Positions 53,342 to 61,345 of a stretch of 64,000 nucleotides of DNA are shown piece after piece; the stretch's first letter is position 1; each line of letters starts with the position of its first letter. Where the stretch lies: the NCBI RefSeq assembly GCF_030268685.1, contig NZ_BSRQ01000002.1, forward strand, positions 558,001 to 622,000, written 5' to 3'. The stretch comes from Microtetraspora sp. NBRC 13810 (GTDB taxonomy: Bacteria > Actinomycetota > Actinomycetes > Streptosporangiales > Streptosporangiaceae). The position numbers and the translations under genes are program-made. The notes beneath the pieces were generated by a model. That model saw only the letters and a program-made list of their open reading frames with translations. It had not been told where the DNA came from and did not search any database.

Positions 53342-53992
53342 ATGCGATTCCAGAACACCGACACCGCGGTCGTGTTCATCGACCCGCAGAACGACGTGCT
53401 GAGCGAAACCGGGTCAAGCTGGGCGGCCGTGGGCGCCAGCGTGACTGAGAACGGCACCGTGGAGAACATGGAGCGCATCTTCAGGGCCGCCAAGCAGCGG
53501 GGCTACCACGTCTTCATATCGCCCCACTACTTCTACCCGGCCGACGACAGCTGGATGTTCAACGGGCCGCTGGAGACCGAGGAGTTCAGGACGCGCACCT
53601 TCGCGCGGAAGGGCCCGCTGGACCTGACCGGTTTTCCCGGCTCCGGCGCGGACTGGCTGGACCGCTTCAAGCCCTACATTGAGGACGGCAGGACGATCGT
53701 CGCCGGCCCGCACAAGGTGTTCGGTCCGCAGAGCAACGATCTGGTCCTGCAACTGCGCAAGCGCGCGATTCAGAAGATCATCCTCGGCGGCATGCTGGCG
53801 AACCTGTGCGTCGAGTCCCACCTGCGCGGCTTCCTGGAGGACGGCTTCGAGGTCGCGGTCGTCAGGGACGCGACCGCCGGACCCCGGCACCCGGACTGGG
53901 GTGACGGCTACCAGGCGGCCATCGTCAACTACCGGTTCCTCGCCCATGCGGTGCCCTCGACCAAGGAGGCGGTCGATCGCATGGCCGGGTGA
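53342..53992 (+). CDS. Isochorismatase-family cysteine hydrolase
   Basis: A 216-residue protein with the isochorismatase-like fold: Asp14 in VVFIDPQNDVL, Lys in GPHKVFGPQ and the nucleophile Cys156 (MLANLCVESHLRGFL, with the cis-peptide GGMLAN before it). HYFYPADDSW and WLDRFKPYIEDG are extra segments that hint at a biuret/N-carbamoylsarcosine-type amidohydrolase or nicotinamidase relative. ATG 53342 has GAGGGG-type sequence upstream. Confidence 0.9.
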   Translation: MRFQNTDTAVVFIDPQNDVLSETGSSWAAVGASVTENGTVENMERIFRAAKQRGYHVFISPHYFYPADDSWMFNGPLETEEFRTRTFARKGPLDLTGFPGSGADWLDRFKPYIEDGRTIVAGPHKVFGPQSNDLVLQLRKRAIQKIILGGMLANLCVESHLRGFLEDGFEVAVVRDATAGPRHPDWGDGYQAAIVNYRFLAHAVPSTKEAVDRMAG

Positions 53993-54016
53993 GCCGGGAC
54001 GGCCGCCTTCTCGCCG

Positions 54017-54789
54017 TCACCCGGTGGTGAGGATGAGGGCGCTGGTGGGGACGCCGGTGCCGGCGGTGACGAGGGCGGTCCGGGGGGCGGGAAGCTGGTT
54101 GGCGGCGGTGCCGCGGAGCTGGCGTACGGCTTCGGTGATGCCGTTCATGCCGTGTACGTAGGCTTCGCCGAGCTGGCCGCCGTGCGGGTTGACGGGGAGG
54201 CGGCCGTCGAGCTCGATGCCGCCGTCGGCGACGAAGTCCTTGGCCTCGCCGCGCCCGCAGAAGCCGAGCTCCTCAAGCTGGACGAGGACGAACGGGGTGA
54301 AGTGGTCGTACAGAATGGCCACTTCGATATCCCCAGCCACCAACCCCGACTTTTCCCACAAAGACCGCCCAACCACCGACATTTCCGGTAAGCCGGTCAT
54401 GTCGTCTCGGTAGTAGCTGGTCATCATCATCTGGCCGGCGCCGGAACCCTGCACAGCGGCGCGGACCAGCGCGGGCGGCCGGCGCAGGTCGCGGGCCCGC
54501 TCGGCGGAGGTCACCACCACGGCCACCGCGCCGTCGCTCTCCTGGCAGCAGTCGAGCAGGTGCAGCGGCTCGACGATCCACCGGGACGCCTGGTGCTCGG
54601 CGAGTCTCCGGGCCCGGCGGCGAGGCGGGCCGGCCGAACCGCAGGCCGGAGCGCTCGTTGAAGGCGCGCCGGCCCGGCGTCCTCCAGCGCGGCGAGCACC
54701 GCCTCGGCGGCGAGCCGCAGCTCCGAGCGGCCCGACCGCTTGGAGAACTCGGTGGCGCCGATGCCCGCGATGGCACTCCCGGGGGTCAT
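54017..54789 (-). pseudogene. Thiolase/lipid-transfer protein (Ltp2-like), broken by two internal deletions
   Basis: Three pieces in three frames: an N-terminus (54789 to about 54669, MTPGSAIAGIGATEFSKRSG...AALEDAG), a short inner piece (about 54662-54630, FNERSGLRFG) and the C-terminal half (about 54598-54017, HQASRWIVEPLHLLDCCQESDG ... NPHGGQLGEAYVHG). About 110-130 residues of the usual 390 are missing, including the stretch before EHQASRWIVEP. Ltp2 is the retro-aldolase partner of ChsH2 in cholesterol side-chain removal. The start overlaps the MaoC gene stop (ATGA), a remnant of operon coupling. Not functional as it stands. Confidence 0.85.
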
Positions 54790-55211
54790 CCGGCGCCCTC
54801 GGGCCCGGGCGGCCGGAAGCGGACGGTGCCGAGGGCGTGGTCGCCGAGGCTGACCCGGCCGCGCACCTCGACGGTGCACTCGCCGTCGTCCTCGGCCACC
54901 ACGGTGCCGCTGAAGACGAGGGTGTCCCCCGCGTAGGCGGGGACGCCGAGCTTGACGTTGATCGCGCAGATCATCGCCTCCGGCCCGGCCCAGTCGGTGA
55001 CGTAGCGCTCGACCAGTCCCATGGTGGTGAGGATGTTGAGGAAGATGTCCGCCGCCCCCTGCGCCCGCGCCCTGGCGACGTCGTGGTGGACGGGGGTGAA
55101 GTCGATCGTGGCGATCGCGGTGGAGATGATCAGCGTGGGCGTGAGCTCCAGGCGCAGCTCGGGGAGCTCCGCGCCGACCGCGGTCACGCCTTCGGAAAGC
55201 GTCCTCATCAT
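54786..55211 (-). CDS. MaoC-like hydratase subunit (ChsH1-like)
   Basis: A 141-residue hot-dog-fold protein, apparently intact: LPELRLELTPTLIISTAIATIDFTPVHHDVARARAQGA contains the Asp..His hydratase motif (D.xPxH), and DIFLNILTTMGLVERYVTDW matches the MaoC/ChsH1 family. ChsH1 (about 130 residues) pairs with the MaoC part of ChsH2 to hydrate the 3-carbon side chain CoA ester of cholesterol. Overlaps its neighbours by 4 nt on both sides. Its partner gene is truncated just upstream, so it may be a surviving but idle gene. Confidence 0.82.
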   Translation of the reverse strand: MMRTLSEGVTAVGAELPELRLELTPTLIISTAIATIDFTPVHHDVARARAQGAADIFLNILTTMGLVERYVTDWAGPEAMICAINVKLGVPAYAGDTLVFSGTVVAEDDGECTVEVRGRVSLGDHALGTVRFRPPGPEGAG

Positions 55212-55831
55212 GACTCCCGGGGCGCCCACATCGGCCGGACCGGGCCGTCGTCCGCCCGGCGAAACGTCACACGTAACGGCATGCCGATCCACACGTCGTC
55301 AGGTCGGCAGTCCACCACGTTGCCCACGATCCGTACCCCTTCCGGCAGTTCCACCACGGCGACCGCGAACGGCGTCTCACGTCCCGGTACCGGCGGGTGG
55401 TGGTGCACCACGTAGCTGAACACCACCCCTTCACCGGAGGCCGCGACATGGGTGCGTTCCGTCGACCGGCACGTGGGACAGAGCGGCCCCGGCGGGTGCC
55501 GGAGCTCACCACACGAGCCGCACCGCTGGATGCGGAGCTCGCCCCTGCGGACACCTTCCCAGAAGTACTCCTCGTCCCGGCCGGCCGTCGGCGTCGGGGG
55601 ATGCGCCTTGGGCCCCTCGGGCGGGGATATCCCCTCCCCCGGGCGAAACTTCAGCACCCGGAACAGCATCCGGGCCACCCATTCCTCCGATGAGTGCCAC
55701 GTCACGCGCCAGGTGACGAAATATCCTTCGCCCAGTTTCGTCCGCTTCGGCCCGTTGAATCCTGTCAACTCCGTGACAGGCACCAGCCGTTCACCCAGCC
55801 GCAGGTAACGGCGGTAGGTCTGCTCGCAGTC
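55208..55831 (-). pseudogene. ChsH2-like protein: C-terminal DUF35 zinc-ribbon/OB domain, N-terminal MaoC part deleted
   Basis: The readable part starts within a MaoC-N domain (DCEQTYRRYLRLGERLVPVTEL, from 55831) and continues through the OB-fold zinc ribbon (RCGSCGELRHPPGPLCPTC, FSYVVHHHPPVPG). Full ChsH2 is about 310 residues; the first 100 or so are missing, and a TGA is just upstream in frame. The break point joins to an acyl-CoA dehydrogenase fragment. An ORF from GTG 55783 (191 residues) could still be translated and might keep the DUF35 domain that holds the aldolase partner. Confidence 0.78.
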
Positions 55832-55839
55832 GGGCGCTC

Positions 55840-56187
55840 GGCGCGGTCGGCGAGCCGATCACGAAGTGGCACTCCCCGGCGAGGATGCGCGGCAGGAAGA
55901 ACTCCTTCTGCTCCGGCGTGCCGTACTGCATGAGGGTGGGGCCGACCGTCTGCACCGTGATGATCGGGTAGGGCGCCCCGGCGCGGGCGATCTCGTTGGC
56001 GAACACCTGCTGTCCGATCGGGCCGTAGCCGCCTCCGCCGTACTCCCCGGGCCAGCCGAGCCCGAGCTTCCCGTCCCGGCCGAGCCTGCGGCAGTGCTCC
56101 ATGTACGCGGGGCCGAACGGGTCGCGGTCGATCTCCGCCCGGTCCTCGCCGGTCAGGCACGCCTGGAAGTACTCGCGCAGCTCGTCG
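55840..56187 (-). pseudogene. Acyl-CoA dehydrogenase N-terminal fragment (ChsE2/FadE29-like)
   Basis: Only about 115 residues are left: DELREYFQACLTGED, GPAYMEHCRRLGRDGKLGLGWPGEYGG, QQVFANEIARAGAPYPI and TVGPTLMQYGTPEQKEFFLPRILAGECHFVIG (read in parts). These match the beginning of FadE29-type dehydrogenases (about 390 residues). Its first 15 or so residues and the whole C-terminal two thirds are gone. One end joins the upstream dehydrogenase near 56187 and the other joins the ChsH2 fragment near 55850, both with frame changes. Confidence 0.82.
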
Positions 56188-56932
56188 CGCCGAACTGCCG
56201 GCGCGTCCTGAGGTGCTCCGTGGTGAGGCCGAGCGCCCCGGCGAGGACGCCGGAGACGGTGGCGGCGATCCCGGCGAGCGCGAGGGAGCGCAGCCCGGCC
56301 ACGGCCTCCGGGCCGCCGACCCGCTCGGCGGGCGTGGCTTCCAGGGTGACGGTGGCCGCGGGTTCGCCGGTGGAGGTGTGCTCCGGCCGGGTGGTCACCG
56401 CGGCGCCGTCCACCAGGAACAGCCCTTCGCGCGCGGGCACCAGGATCCGGGACGCCTGCGCGGCGTAGGACACCATGGTCTTGCGCCCGTCGAGCAGCCA
56501 CCCGCCGCCGTCCGGCCGGGCCGTGGTGCCGGGCGCGGCGGCGAGGGCGGCTCCCGGTTCGCGCAGCGCGACGGTGAGCACGGTCTCGCCCGCGGCCAGC
56601 GGGGCCAGCGCCTCCCGCTGCCGGCGCGAGCCGTACCTGGCGACGGCGAGGGCGGCGGTCAGGGCGTGCAGCGCGGGCACCGGCGCGACGCGCGCGCCGG
56701 TCTCGCGCAGCAGCACCGCCAGCTCCACCGGCCCGAGCCCGGCGCCGCCCGCCTCCACCGGCAGGCACGCCCCGAGCAGCCCGGCCCGCGCCATCGCCGC
56801 CCACATGCCCTGCGCGTACGGCCCGCCGCCGCGCTCGTGCTCCTCGATCCGGTCCTGACGGGCCTCCTTGCCGAGCACGTCGGCGGCGAGGCCCTGGAGA
56901 TCCCGTTGCGTCGCGTCGAGGTCGAAATCCAC
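56187..56932 (-). pseudogene. Acyl-CoA dehydrogenase (ChsE1/FadE28-like), C-terminus deleted
   Basis: Starts VDFDLDATQRDLQGLAADVL at GTG 56932 (an in-frame ATG at 56992 would add 20 residues across a likely operator). Dehydrogenase N- and middle domains are present (GLLGACLPVEAGGAGLGPVELAVLLRE, GWLLDGRKTMVSYAAQAS). Homology stops at HLRTRRQFG near 56188, where about 100 C-terminal residues should follow; the frame then runs 9 codons into foreign sequence and ends at 56153. FadE28-type subunits pair with FadE29 to form a heterotetramer. First gene of the collapsed operon. Confidence 0.8.
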
Positions 56933-56943
56933 CAACACTTCAA

Positions 56944-56991
56944 CCGAGCGATTGCTTGGTACGCCGAAATGGCGAACTAGAACAGATTTCA
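56944..56991. promoter_or_regulatory. Candidate regulator sites before the relic dehydrogenase operon
   Basis: CCGAGCGATTGCTTGG (56944-56959) is a TetR/FadR-like imperfect palindrome (6 of 8 pairs). TAGAACAGATTTCA (56978-56991) matches the KstR pattern TnnAACnnGTTnnA with one mismatch. Both precede GTG 56932. Confidence 0.4.
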
Positions 56992-57098
56992 TTCATTGTC
57001 CAGAGCAGGTACGGAAGGGGCGTCGTGACATCTGGACGTAACACGAAATACGCCGTTCCGCGGTACCCGCCGGTAACCCGTCACTTAACAGGCGAATC

Positions 57099-57113
57099 AG
57101 ATAACGTGTTCTT
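57099..57113. promoter_or_regulatory. KstR-type half-conserved motif at the regulator gene start
   Basis: AACGTGTT (57103-57110) gives the AACnnGTT core of the KstR operator, with partial outer match, and ends 3 nt before the regulator's ATG: a good place for autorepression. Confidence 0.45.
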
Positions 57114-57782
57114 ATGCGCATCTCGCATGTGACCGCCCCGGCGCCAGACGGCCCGCACCGGTCCACCCCCGCCCGCCCCGTCGCCGTGGACCCCGAGCCG
57201 GCCCCCGCCGCGCCCGCCGGCGCCGGGGTCCGCTCCCGCAGCCAGCACCTGCGGCGCAGGAGGATCGTGCAGGCCGCCGCCGCGCTGGCCTCGCGCGGCG
57301 GCGTCGAGGCGATGCAGATGCGCACGGTCGCCGAGCGGGCGGGCGTCGCCCTGGGCACCCTCTACCGCTACTTCCCTTCCAAGATGGACCTCGTGGTCGC
57401 GGTCGTCGGCGAGGAGATCGACCTGCTGGAGAGCAGCATCGAGCGCCGCCCGCCGAGCGCGGAGACGGCGGCGGGCCGCTCGGTGGACGTGCTGATGCGC
57501 GCCACCCGCGGCCTGATGCGCGAGCCCGAGCTGGCCGACGCGCTGATCCGCTCGCTGATCCTGGCCGACGTCGAGGCGCCGTTCGGCGAGCGGATGGCGG
57601 GGCTGCTGCTGCGCGTCTCCACGCCCGCGCCGCCGACCGAGGAGCGGCTCGCGCTGGCCGGGTCGCTGTCCGCCGTCTGGGTGCAGGAGCTGCTCGAAAT
57701 GCTGCGCGGCAGGCGCACGCACGAGCAGGTCCAGCGGCGCCTGGAGATCGCCGCCGGCCGCCTCCTCGCCGACTTCGACTGA
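57114..57782 (+). CDS. KstR-like TetR-family regulator
   Basis: A 222-residue TetR protein with a Pro/Ala-rich N-terminal tail (1-40). The HTH region (RRRRIVQAAAALASRGGVEAMQMRTVAERAGV, LGTLYRYFPSKMDLVVAVVGEE; read in parts) and the C-terminal segment (LAGSLSAVWVQELLEMLRGRRT) are very like KstR, the repressor of cholesterol catabolism in mycobacteria and rhodococci, which senses 3-oxo-cholestenoyl-CoA. It diverges from the decayed igr-type operon. Its frame is intact, so it may control genes elsewhere. Confidence 0.82.
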   Translation: MRISHVTAPAPDGPHRSTPARPVAVDPEPAPAAPAGAGVRSRSQHLRRRRIVQAAAALASRGGVEAMQMRTVAERAGVALGTLYRYFPSKMDLVVAVVGEEIDLLESSIERRPPSAETAAGRSVDVLMRATRGLMREPELADALIRSLILADVEAPFGERMAGLLLRVSTPAPPTEERLALAGSLSAVWVQELLEMLRGRRTHEQVQRRLEIAAGRLLADFD

Positions 57783-57845
57783 CCGCCGCCCGGAAATCCC
57801 CTCGAAATCGCTTCCCCGACGTTCCGGCGATCCCGTCAAGCCAGG

Positions 57846-57859
57846 TAGAACGCGTTACA
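57846..57859. promoter_or_regulatory. KstR-pattern operator TAGAACGCGTTACA
   Basis: It matches TnnAACnnGTTnnA at every fixed position. It lies 64 bp past the KstR-like gene's stop. No complete steroid gene follows, so it may be left over from a lost gene (in igr-type loci cyp125 stands near here). Confidence 0.55.
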
Positions 57860-58048
57860 TTCGGATCCGGGACTAGAGCGACGTTCTGGAGCGACGAGGG
57901 CGGCCACGTCGGCAGGTACGCCTGGCTGCACGCCGGCCTGGACGGCCCGGTATCGCCATGTGCGCGAGGGGCGCCCTGGCCACCGCTACGATCATCGAAC
58001 GGATCCAGGCACAAGCCCTCGCTCTATGACATAGGACCTTTACACTAG

Positions 58049-58059
58049 ACATCGGATGT
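58049..58059. promoter_or_regulatory. Palindrome ACATC-G-GATGT upstream of the GntR gene
   Basis: Perfect 5-bp arms around one base, 28 bp before GTG 58087, in an AT-richer stretch (TACACTAG just upstream). Size and place fit a FadR-type GntR operator for autoregulation. Confidence 0.5.
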
Positions 58060-58086
58060 ATCCGGCGGGATGAGGGTGGTGGGTCT

Positions 58087-58761
58087 GTGGCGGTGACCGA
58101 TGCGGCGATCGACAAGATCAAGCAGATGATCCTGTCGGGGGAACTCTCACCCGGCGACCGCCTCCCCAAGGAGGCCGACCTGGCCGAGCGGCTCGGCCTG
58201 TCCCGCAACTCGCTGCGCGAAGCCGTGCGCGCGCTCGCCCTGATCCACGTGCTCGACGTGCGCCAGGGCGACGGCACCTACGTCACCAGCCTGGAGCCAC
58301 AGCTCCTGCTCGACGCGATGTCCTTCGTCGTCGACTTCCACCGTGACGACACCGTGCTGGAGTTCTTCCAGGTCAGGCGGATCCTGGAGCCCGCGGCGAC
58401 GGCCCTCGCCGCCACCTACATGAGCGACGACGACATCGCCGACCTGCGTAAGATCCTCACCGCGCTGCCCGAGCGGCCCAGCGTGGAAGAGCTGGTCGCC
58501 AACGATCTGGAGTTCCACCAGCGCATCGCGAGCGGGGCCGGCAACACGGTGCTCTCCTCGCTCATCGAGAGCCTGTCCGGCCCGACGACGCGGGCGCGGA
58601 TCTGGCGCGGGCTCACCCAGGAGGGCGCGCTGGAGAAGACCGTCGAGCAGCACGTCGCGATCTGCGACGCCATCGCCGCCCGGCAGCCCGAGGTCGCCAG
58701 GGCCTGGGCCACCGTGCACGTCGCGGGCGTCGAGGACTGGCTCCGCCGCGCACTCGCCTGA
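58087..58761 (+). CDS. GntR-family regulator, FadR subfamily (FCD domain)
   Basis: A 224-residue protein: winged-helix GntR domain (residues 8-70; IDKIKQMILSGELSPGDRLP, LAERLGLSRNSLREAVRAL) and an FCD ligand domain (about 85-215) with the metal-site residues Asp/His in NDLEFHQRIA and the later EQHVAICDAI. Likely senses a sugar acid or similar and controls the sugar operon at 59-64 kb, toward which it converges. GTG 58087 or GTG 58093 may be the start. Confidence 0.9.
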   Translation: MAVTDAAIDKIKQMILSGELSPGDRLPKEADLAERLGLSRNSLREAVRALALIHVLDVRQGDGTYVTSLEPQLLLDAMSFVVDFHRDDTVLEFFQVRRILEPAATALAATYMSDDDIADLRKILTALPERPSVEELVANDLEFHQRIASGAGNTVLSSLIESLSGPTTRARIWRGLTQEGALEKTVEQHVAICDAIAARQPEVARAWATVHVAGVEDWLRRALA

Positions 58762-59109
58762 CCCCGGCGATCCACGCCTGGCGGAAGCGACCGGGCACCG
58801 TGAGCGCTGACCGAAAAGGAACGCTCATGGTGCTCCCCGGGCCGCACCCCGCGTTTTGGATCGATTGAAATAGGCATTGTCCCCGATATCGATCGACCGC
58901 AATGCACAGTTATGGTCAATCCAGCCCGTGGCACCCCCACGAGCTTGGCGAGGGGAACACCGCACGGCCGGAAACCACCTGCTCCCAGGTGCGTGTCCGG
59001 TCGTGCGGCTCAGAGCGCTGCCGGAGCGCACCACCGATGTAGAGCCACCCGTCGGCGGGACGCCAGAAGTCCCGTACGGCGGCGCCGTACGGGACCCCGG
59101 GGGGTGTGG
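58762..59109. other. Gap between convergent GntR gene and the sugar operon
   Basis: 348 bp. An AT-rich patch (58850-58920) and, on the minus strand, a coding-like run (DFWRPADGWLYIGGAL, about 58920-59070) without start or known match. The operon terminator is at 59069-59095. Nothing else seen. Confidence 0.45.
59069..59095 (-). terminator. Terminator of the sugar operon
   Basis: GTCCCGTACGG and its exact complement form an 11-bp stem with a 5-nt loop, 14 nt beyond the aldo/keto reductase stop. Confidence 0.8.
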
Positions 59110-60042
59110 TCAGGCCGGGATCAGGCCCTCGGCGGCGAGGTCGGGCCACAGTTCGGCGGGGACCGGGTCGGCCAGCAGGCTGACGTTGCGGCCGACCTCC
59201 TCGGCCGAGCGGGTGCCGACCACGATCGAGGCGACGGCCGGGTGCCGCAACGGGAAGGCCATCGCCGCCTGCGGCAGCGTCACGCCGTGCCGCTCGCACA
59301 CGGCGGCGATCCGGCGGGCCCGCTGCACGATCGGCGTGGGCGCCGGCGCGTAGTCGAAGGTGCCCCCCGGCTCGTGGGTGGCGAGCACGCCGCTGTTGAA
59401 CACGCCGCCGGCCAGCACCGACACACCGCGCTCCGCGCACAAAGGCAGCAGCTCGGCCAGCGCCGACTGGTCGAGCAGCGTGTACCGCCCGGCCAGCAGT
59501 ATGACGTCTACCCCGGTCTCCCTGACGAACCCGGACAGCATCCGCCACTGGTTCATGCCGACGCCGACCGCCTTGATCACGCCCTGGTCGCGCAGCTCGG
59601 CGAGGGCCGGGTACGCCTCCTCGACGGCCTGCTTCCAGTGGTCGTCCGGGTCGTGGAGCAACGCGACATCCACCGAGTCCAGGCCGAGCCGTTCCAGGCT
59701 CTCCTCCAGCGACCTGCGCACGCCGGCCGCGGAGAAGTCCCACTCCCTGCGGGTGGTCGCCGGCACGTCGAAGCCCTGGTCGTCGCGCCCGCCGCGGTCG
59801 TCGGGCACGAGCAGCCTGCCCACCTTGGTGGACAGCACGTAGGAGTCGCGGGGCCGGTCGCGCAGCGCCGCGCCGAGACGCCGCTCGGACAGGCCGAGGC
59901 CGTAGTGCGGCGCGGTGTCGTACAACCGCACGCCGGCCGCCCAGGCCGCGTCCACCGCCGCCCTGGCCTGCTCGTCGCTCACCGCGGTGAAGAGGTTGCC
60001 GATGGGCGCGGCGCCGAACCCGTAGGCCGGAAGCTCGATCAC
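59110..60042 (-). CDS. Aldo/keto reductase, L-fucose (D-threo-aldose) dehydrogenase-like
   Basis: A 310-residue AKR with the tetrad Asp42 (RLYDTAPHYG), Tyr47, Lys73 (LSTKVGR) and His130 (VALLHDPDD). GTG 60042 has GGGAG 5 nt upstream and overlaps the mutarotase stop as GTGA; ATG 60054 is an alternative. The GLSERRLGAAL and FGAAPIGNLF stretches are typical of the branch that oxidises L-fucose and D-arabinose to lactones. Last gene of the operon, next to a pyranose mutarotase: the pair would convert and oxidise the imported sugar. Confidence 0.87.
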   Translation of the reverse strand: MIELPAYGFGAAPIGNLFTAVSDEQARAAVDAAWAAGVRLYDTAPHYGLGLSERRLGAALRDRPRDSYVLSTKVGRLLVPDDRGGRDDQGFDVPATTRREWDFSAAGVRRSLEESLERLGLDSVDVALLHDPDDHWKQAVEEAYPALAELRDQGVIKAVGVGMNQWRMLSGFVRETGVDVILLAGRYTLLDQSALAELLPLCAERGVSVLAGGVFNSGVLATHEPGGTFDYAPAPTPIVQRARRIAAVCERHGVTLPQAAMAFPLRHPAVASIVVGTRSAEEVGRNVSLLADPVPAELWPDLAAEGLIPA

Positions 60043-60344
60043 GTCATCTCCCATACCAGCCCCAGGCCGCCGGCGCCGGGATCGAAGTCGGCGTCCAGCA
60101 GCCGGTTCATCTGCCGCTGCCATGCCTGGTTGGCGGCGCTGCCGCCGAGCCTGCGCTGAAGCTCGGCGTAGTCGTCCACCTCCACCAGGTGGAACAGGTC
60201 CAGGCCGGCACGCCAGATCCGCCAGCTGTGCACGCCGTACTCCCGCATCTCGGCTTCGAGATCGGCGGGGATGACGGCGTGCTCGGCTTCATAGACCTCC
60301 TCGGCGCCGGGCCTGAGCCTGGTGTGCAGGGCGACCCGCTGCAT
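60039..60344 (-). CDS. L-rhamnose/L-fucose mutarotase (RhaM family)
   Basis: A 101-residue protein of the L-rhamnose mutarotase family (PF05336): QRVALHTRLRPGAEEVYEAEH with the active His22, HSWRIWRAGLDLFHLVEVDDY and the C-terminal LVWEM. It interconverts sugar anomers for the dehydrogenase. It overlaps the permease stop by one base (TGATG) and the reductase start by 4 nt. Confidence 0.92.
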   Translation of the reverse strand: MQRVALHTRLRPGAEEVYEAEHAVIPADLEAEMREYGVHSWRIWRAGLDLFHLVEVDDYAELQRRLGGSAANQAWQRQMNRLLDADFDPGAGGLGLVWEMT

Positions 60345-61345
60345 CAGTCCTGTGCCTTTCCACCGGCGACCCGACTGATCATCAGCGCGACCAGGATGAT
60401 CGCGCCGTAGACGAGCTGCTTCCACTCGCCGGGCACGCCCTGCAGGGTGAGGATGTTCTCGACGAGGCCGATCACGAGCACACCGGTGAGCGCGCCCAGG
60501 ATCGTGCCCTTGCCGCCGTCCATGCTGACGCCGCCGATGACCGCCGCGGCGAACACCATGAAGATCCAGCCGTCGCCCTGGTTGGCGCTGATGCCGCCGA
60601 GCCGCCCGGTCTCCAGGAGGCCGGCCAGCGCGGCGAGGATGCCGCCGATGATGAACACGGCCCACACGACCCGCTCCACCCGGACGCCCGCCGCCCGCGC
60701 CGCGTCGGCGTTGCCGCCGATCGCGTAGAGCGCGCGGCCGTGCCGGAAGTAGCGCAGCGTCAGGATGCCCACCAGGAAGAGCACGGCGGTGATCCAGATC
60801 GCCACCGGAACGCCGATGAACGTCGCGCTGCCCAGGTAGAGGAACGACTCGGGCAGCTCGAACAGGCTGCTGCCGCCGGTGAAGCCGAGCTGGAGCCCGC
60901 GCACCACGATGAGCATGGCCAGCGTGACGACGAACGCCGAGAGCTGGAAGCGCAGGATGAGGAACCCGTTGAAGGCGCCGAGCGCGGCCCCGATCAGCAG
61001 GCAGAGCGGGATGGCGAGCACGCCGGGCACCCCGAACCCGAATCCGCCCGCGGACACCGGGATCACCAGCATGACGGCCAGCGCGGGCGCGGCGCCCACG
61101 GTCGACTCCAGCGACAGGTCGAACTTGCCGGCGATCAGGATGAGCGTCTCGGCGAGCACGACCAGGGCGAGGGCCGACTGCTGCTGGAGCACGTTGGTGA
61201 GGTTGCTCGGGGTGAGGAACACCGGGTCCACGAGCGCGCCCGCCACCAGCAGCACGATGATGACGGGGACCAGTGTGAGGTCGCGGAACCTACCGAGCCG
61301 GAACCGGCTCCCACTCGTCGTGGCCGTCGCGGTCTGCGTGGTCAT
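60344..61345 (-). CDS. Sugar ABC transporter permease (RbsC family)
   Basis: A 333-residue permease with about 9-10 helices. LAETLILIAGKFDLSLESTVG is the conserved RbsC 'D.S.G' segment (with Glu for Gly), followed by NGFLILRFQLSAFVVTLAML and GGNADAARAAGV, all typical of the pentose/deoxyhexose branch. It overlaps the ATPase stop by 4 nt (ATGA). Confidence 0.94.
   Translation of the reverse strand: MTTQTATATTSGSRFRLGRFRDLTLVPVIIVLLVAGALVDPVFLTPSNLTNVLQQQSALALVVLAETLILIAGKFDLSLESTVGAAPALAVMLVIPVSAGGFGFGVPGVLAIPLCLLIGAALGAFNGFLILRFQLSAFVVTLAMLIVVRGLQLGFTGGSSLFELPESFLYLGSATFIGVPVAIWITAVLFLVGILTLRYFRHGRALYAIGGNADAARAAGVRVERVVWAVFIIGGILAALAGLLETGRLGGISANQGDGWIFMVFAAAVIGGVSMDGGKGTILGALTGVLVIGLVENILTLQGVPGEWKQLVYGAIILVALMISRVAGGKAQD

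Larger units (their letters stand above)
57783..58086. other. Intergenic region with an orphan KstR-type site
   Basis: A 304-bp gap. It holds a full KstR-pattern site (57846-57859) with no intact gene behind it, then a coding-like stretch at about 57870-58020 that has no start and matches nothing I know, and the GntR gene's promoter area with a small palindrome (58049-58059). Confidence 0.5.
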
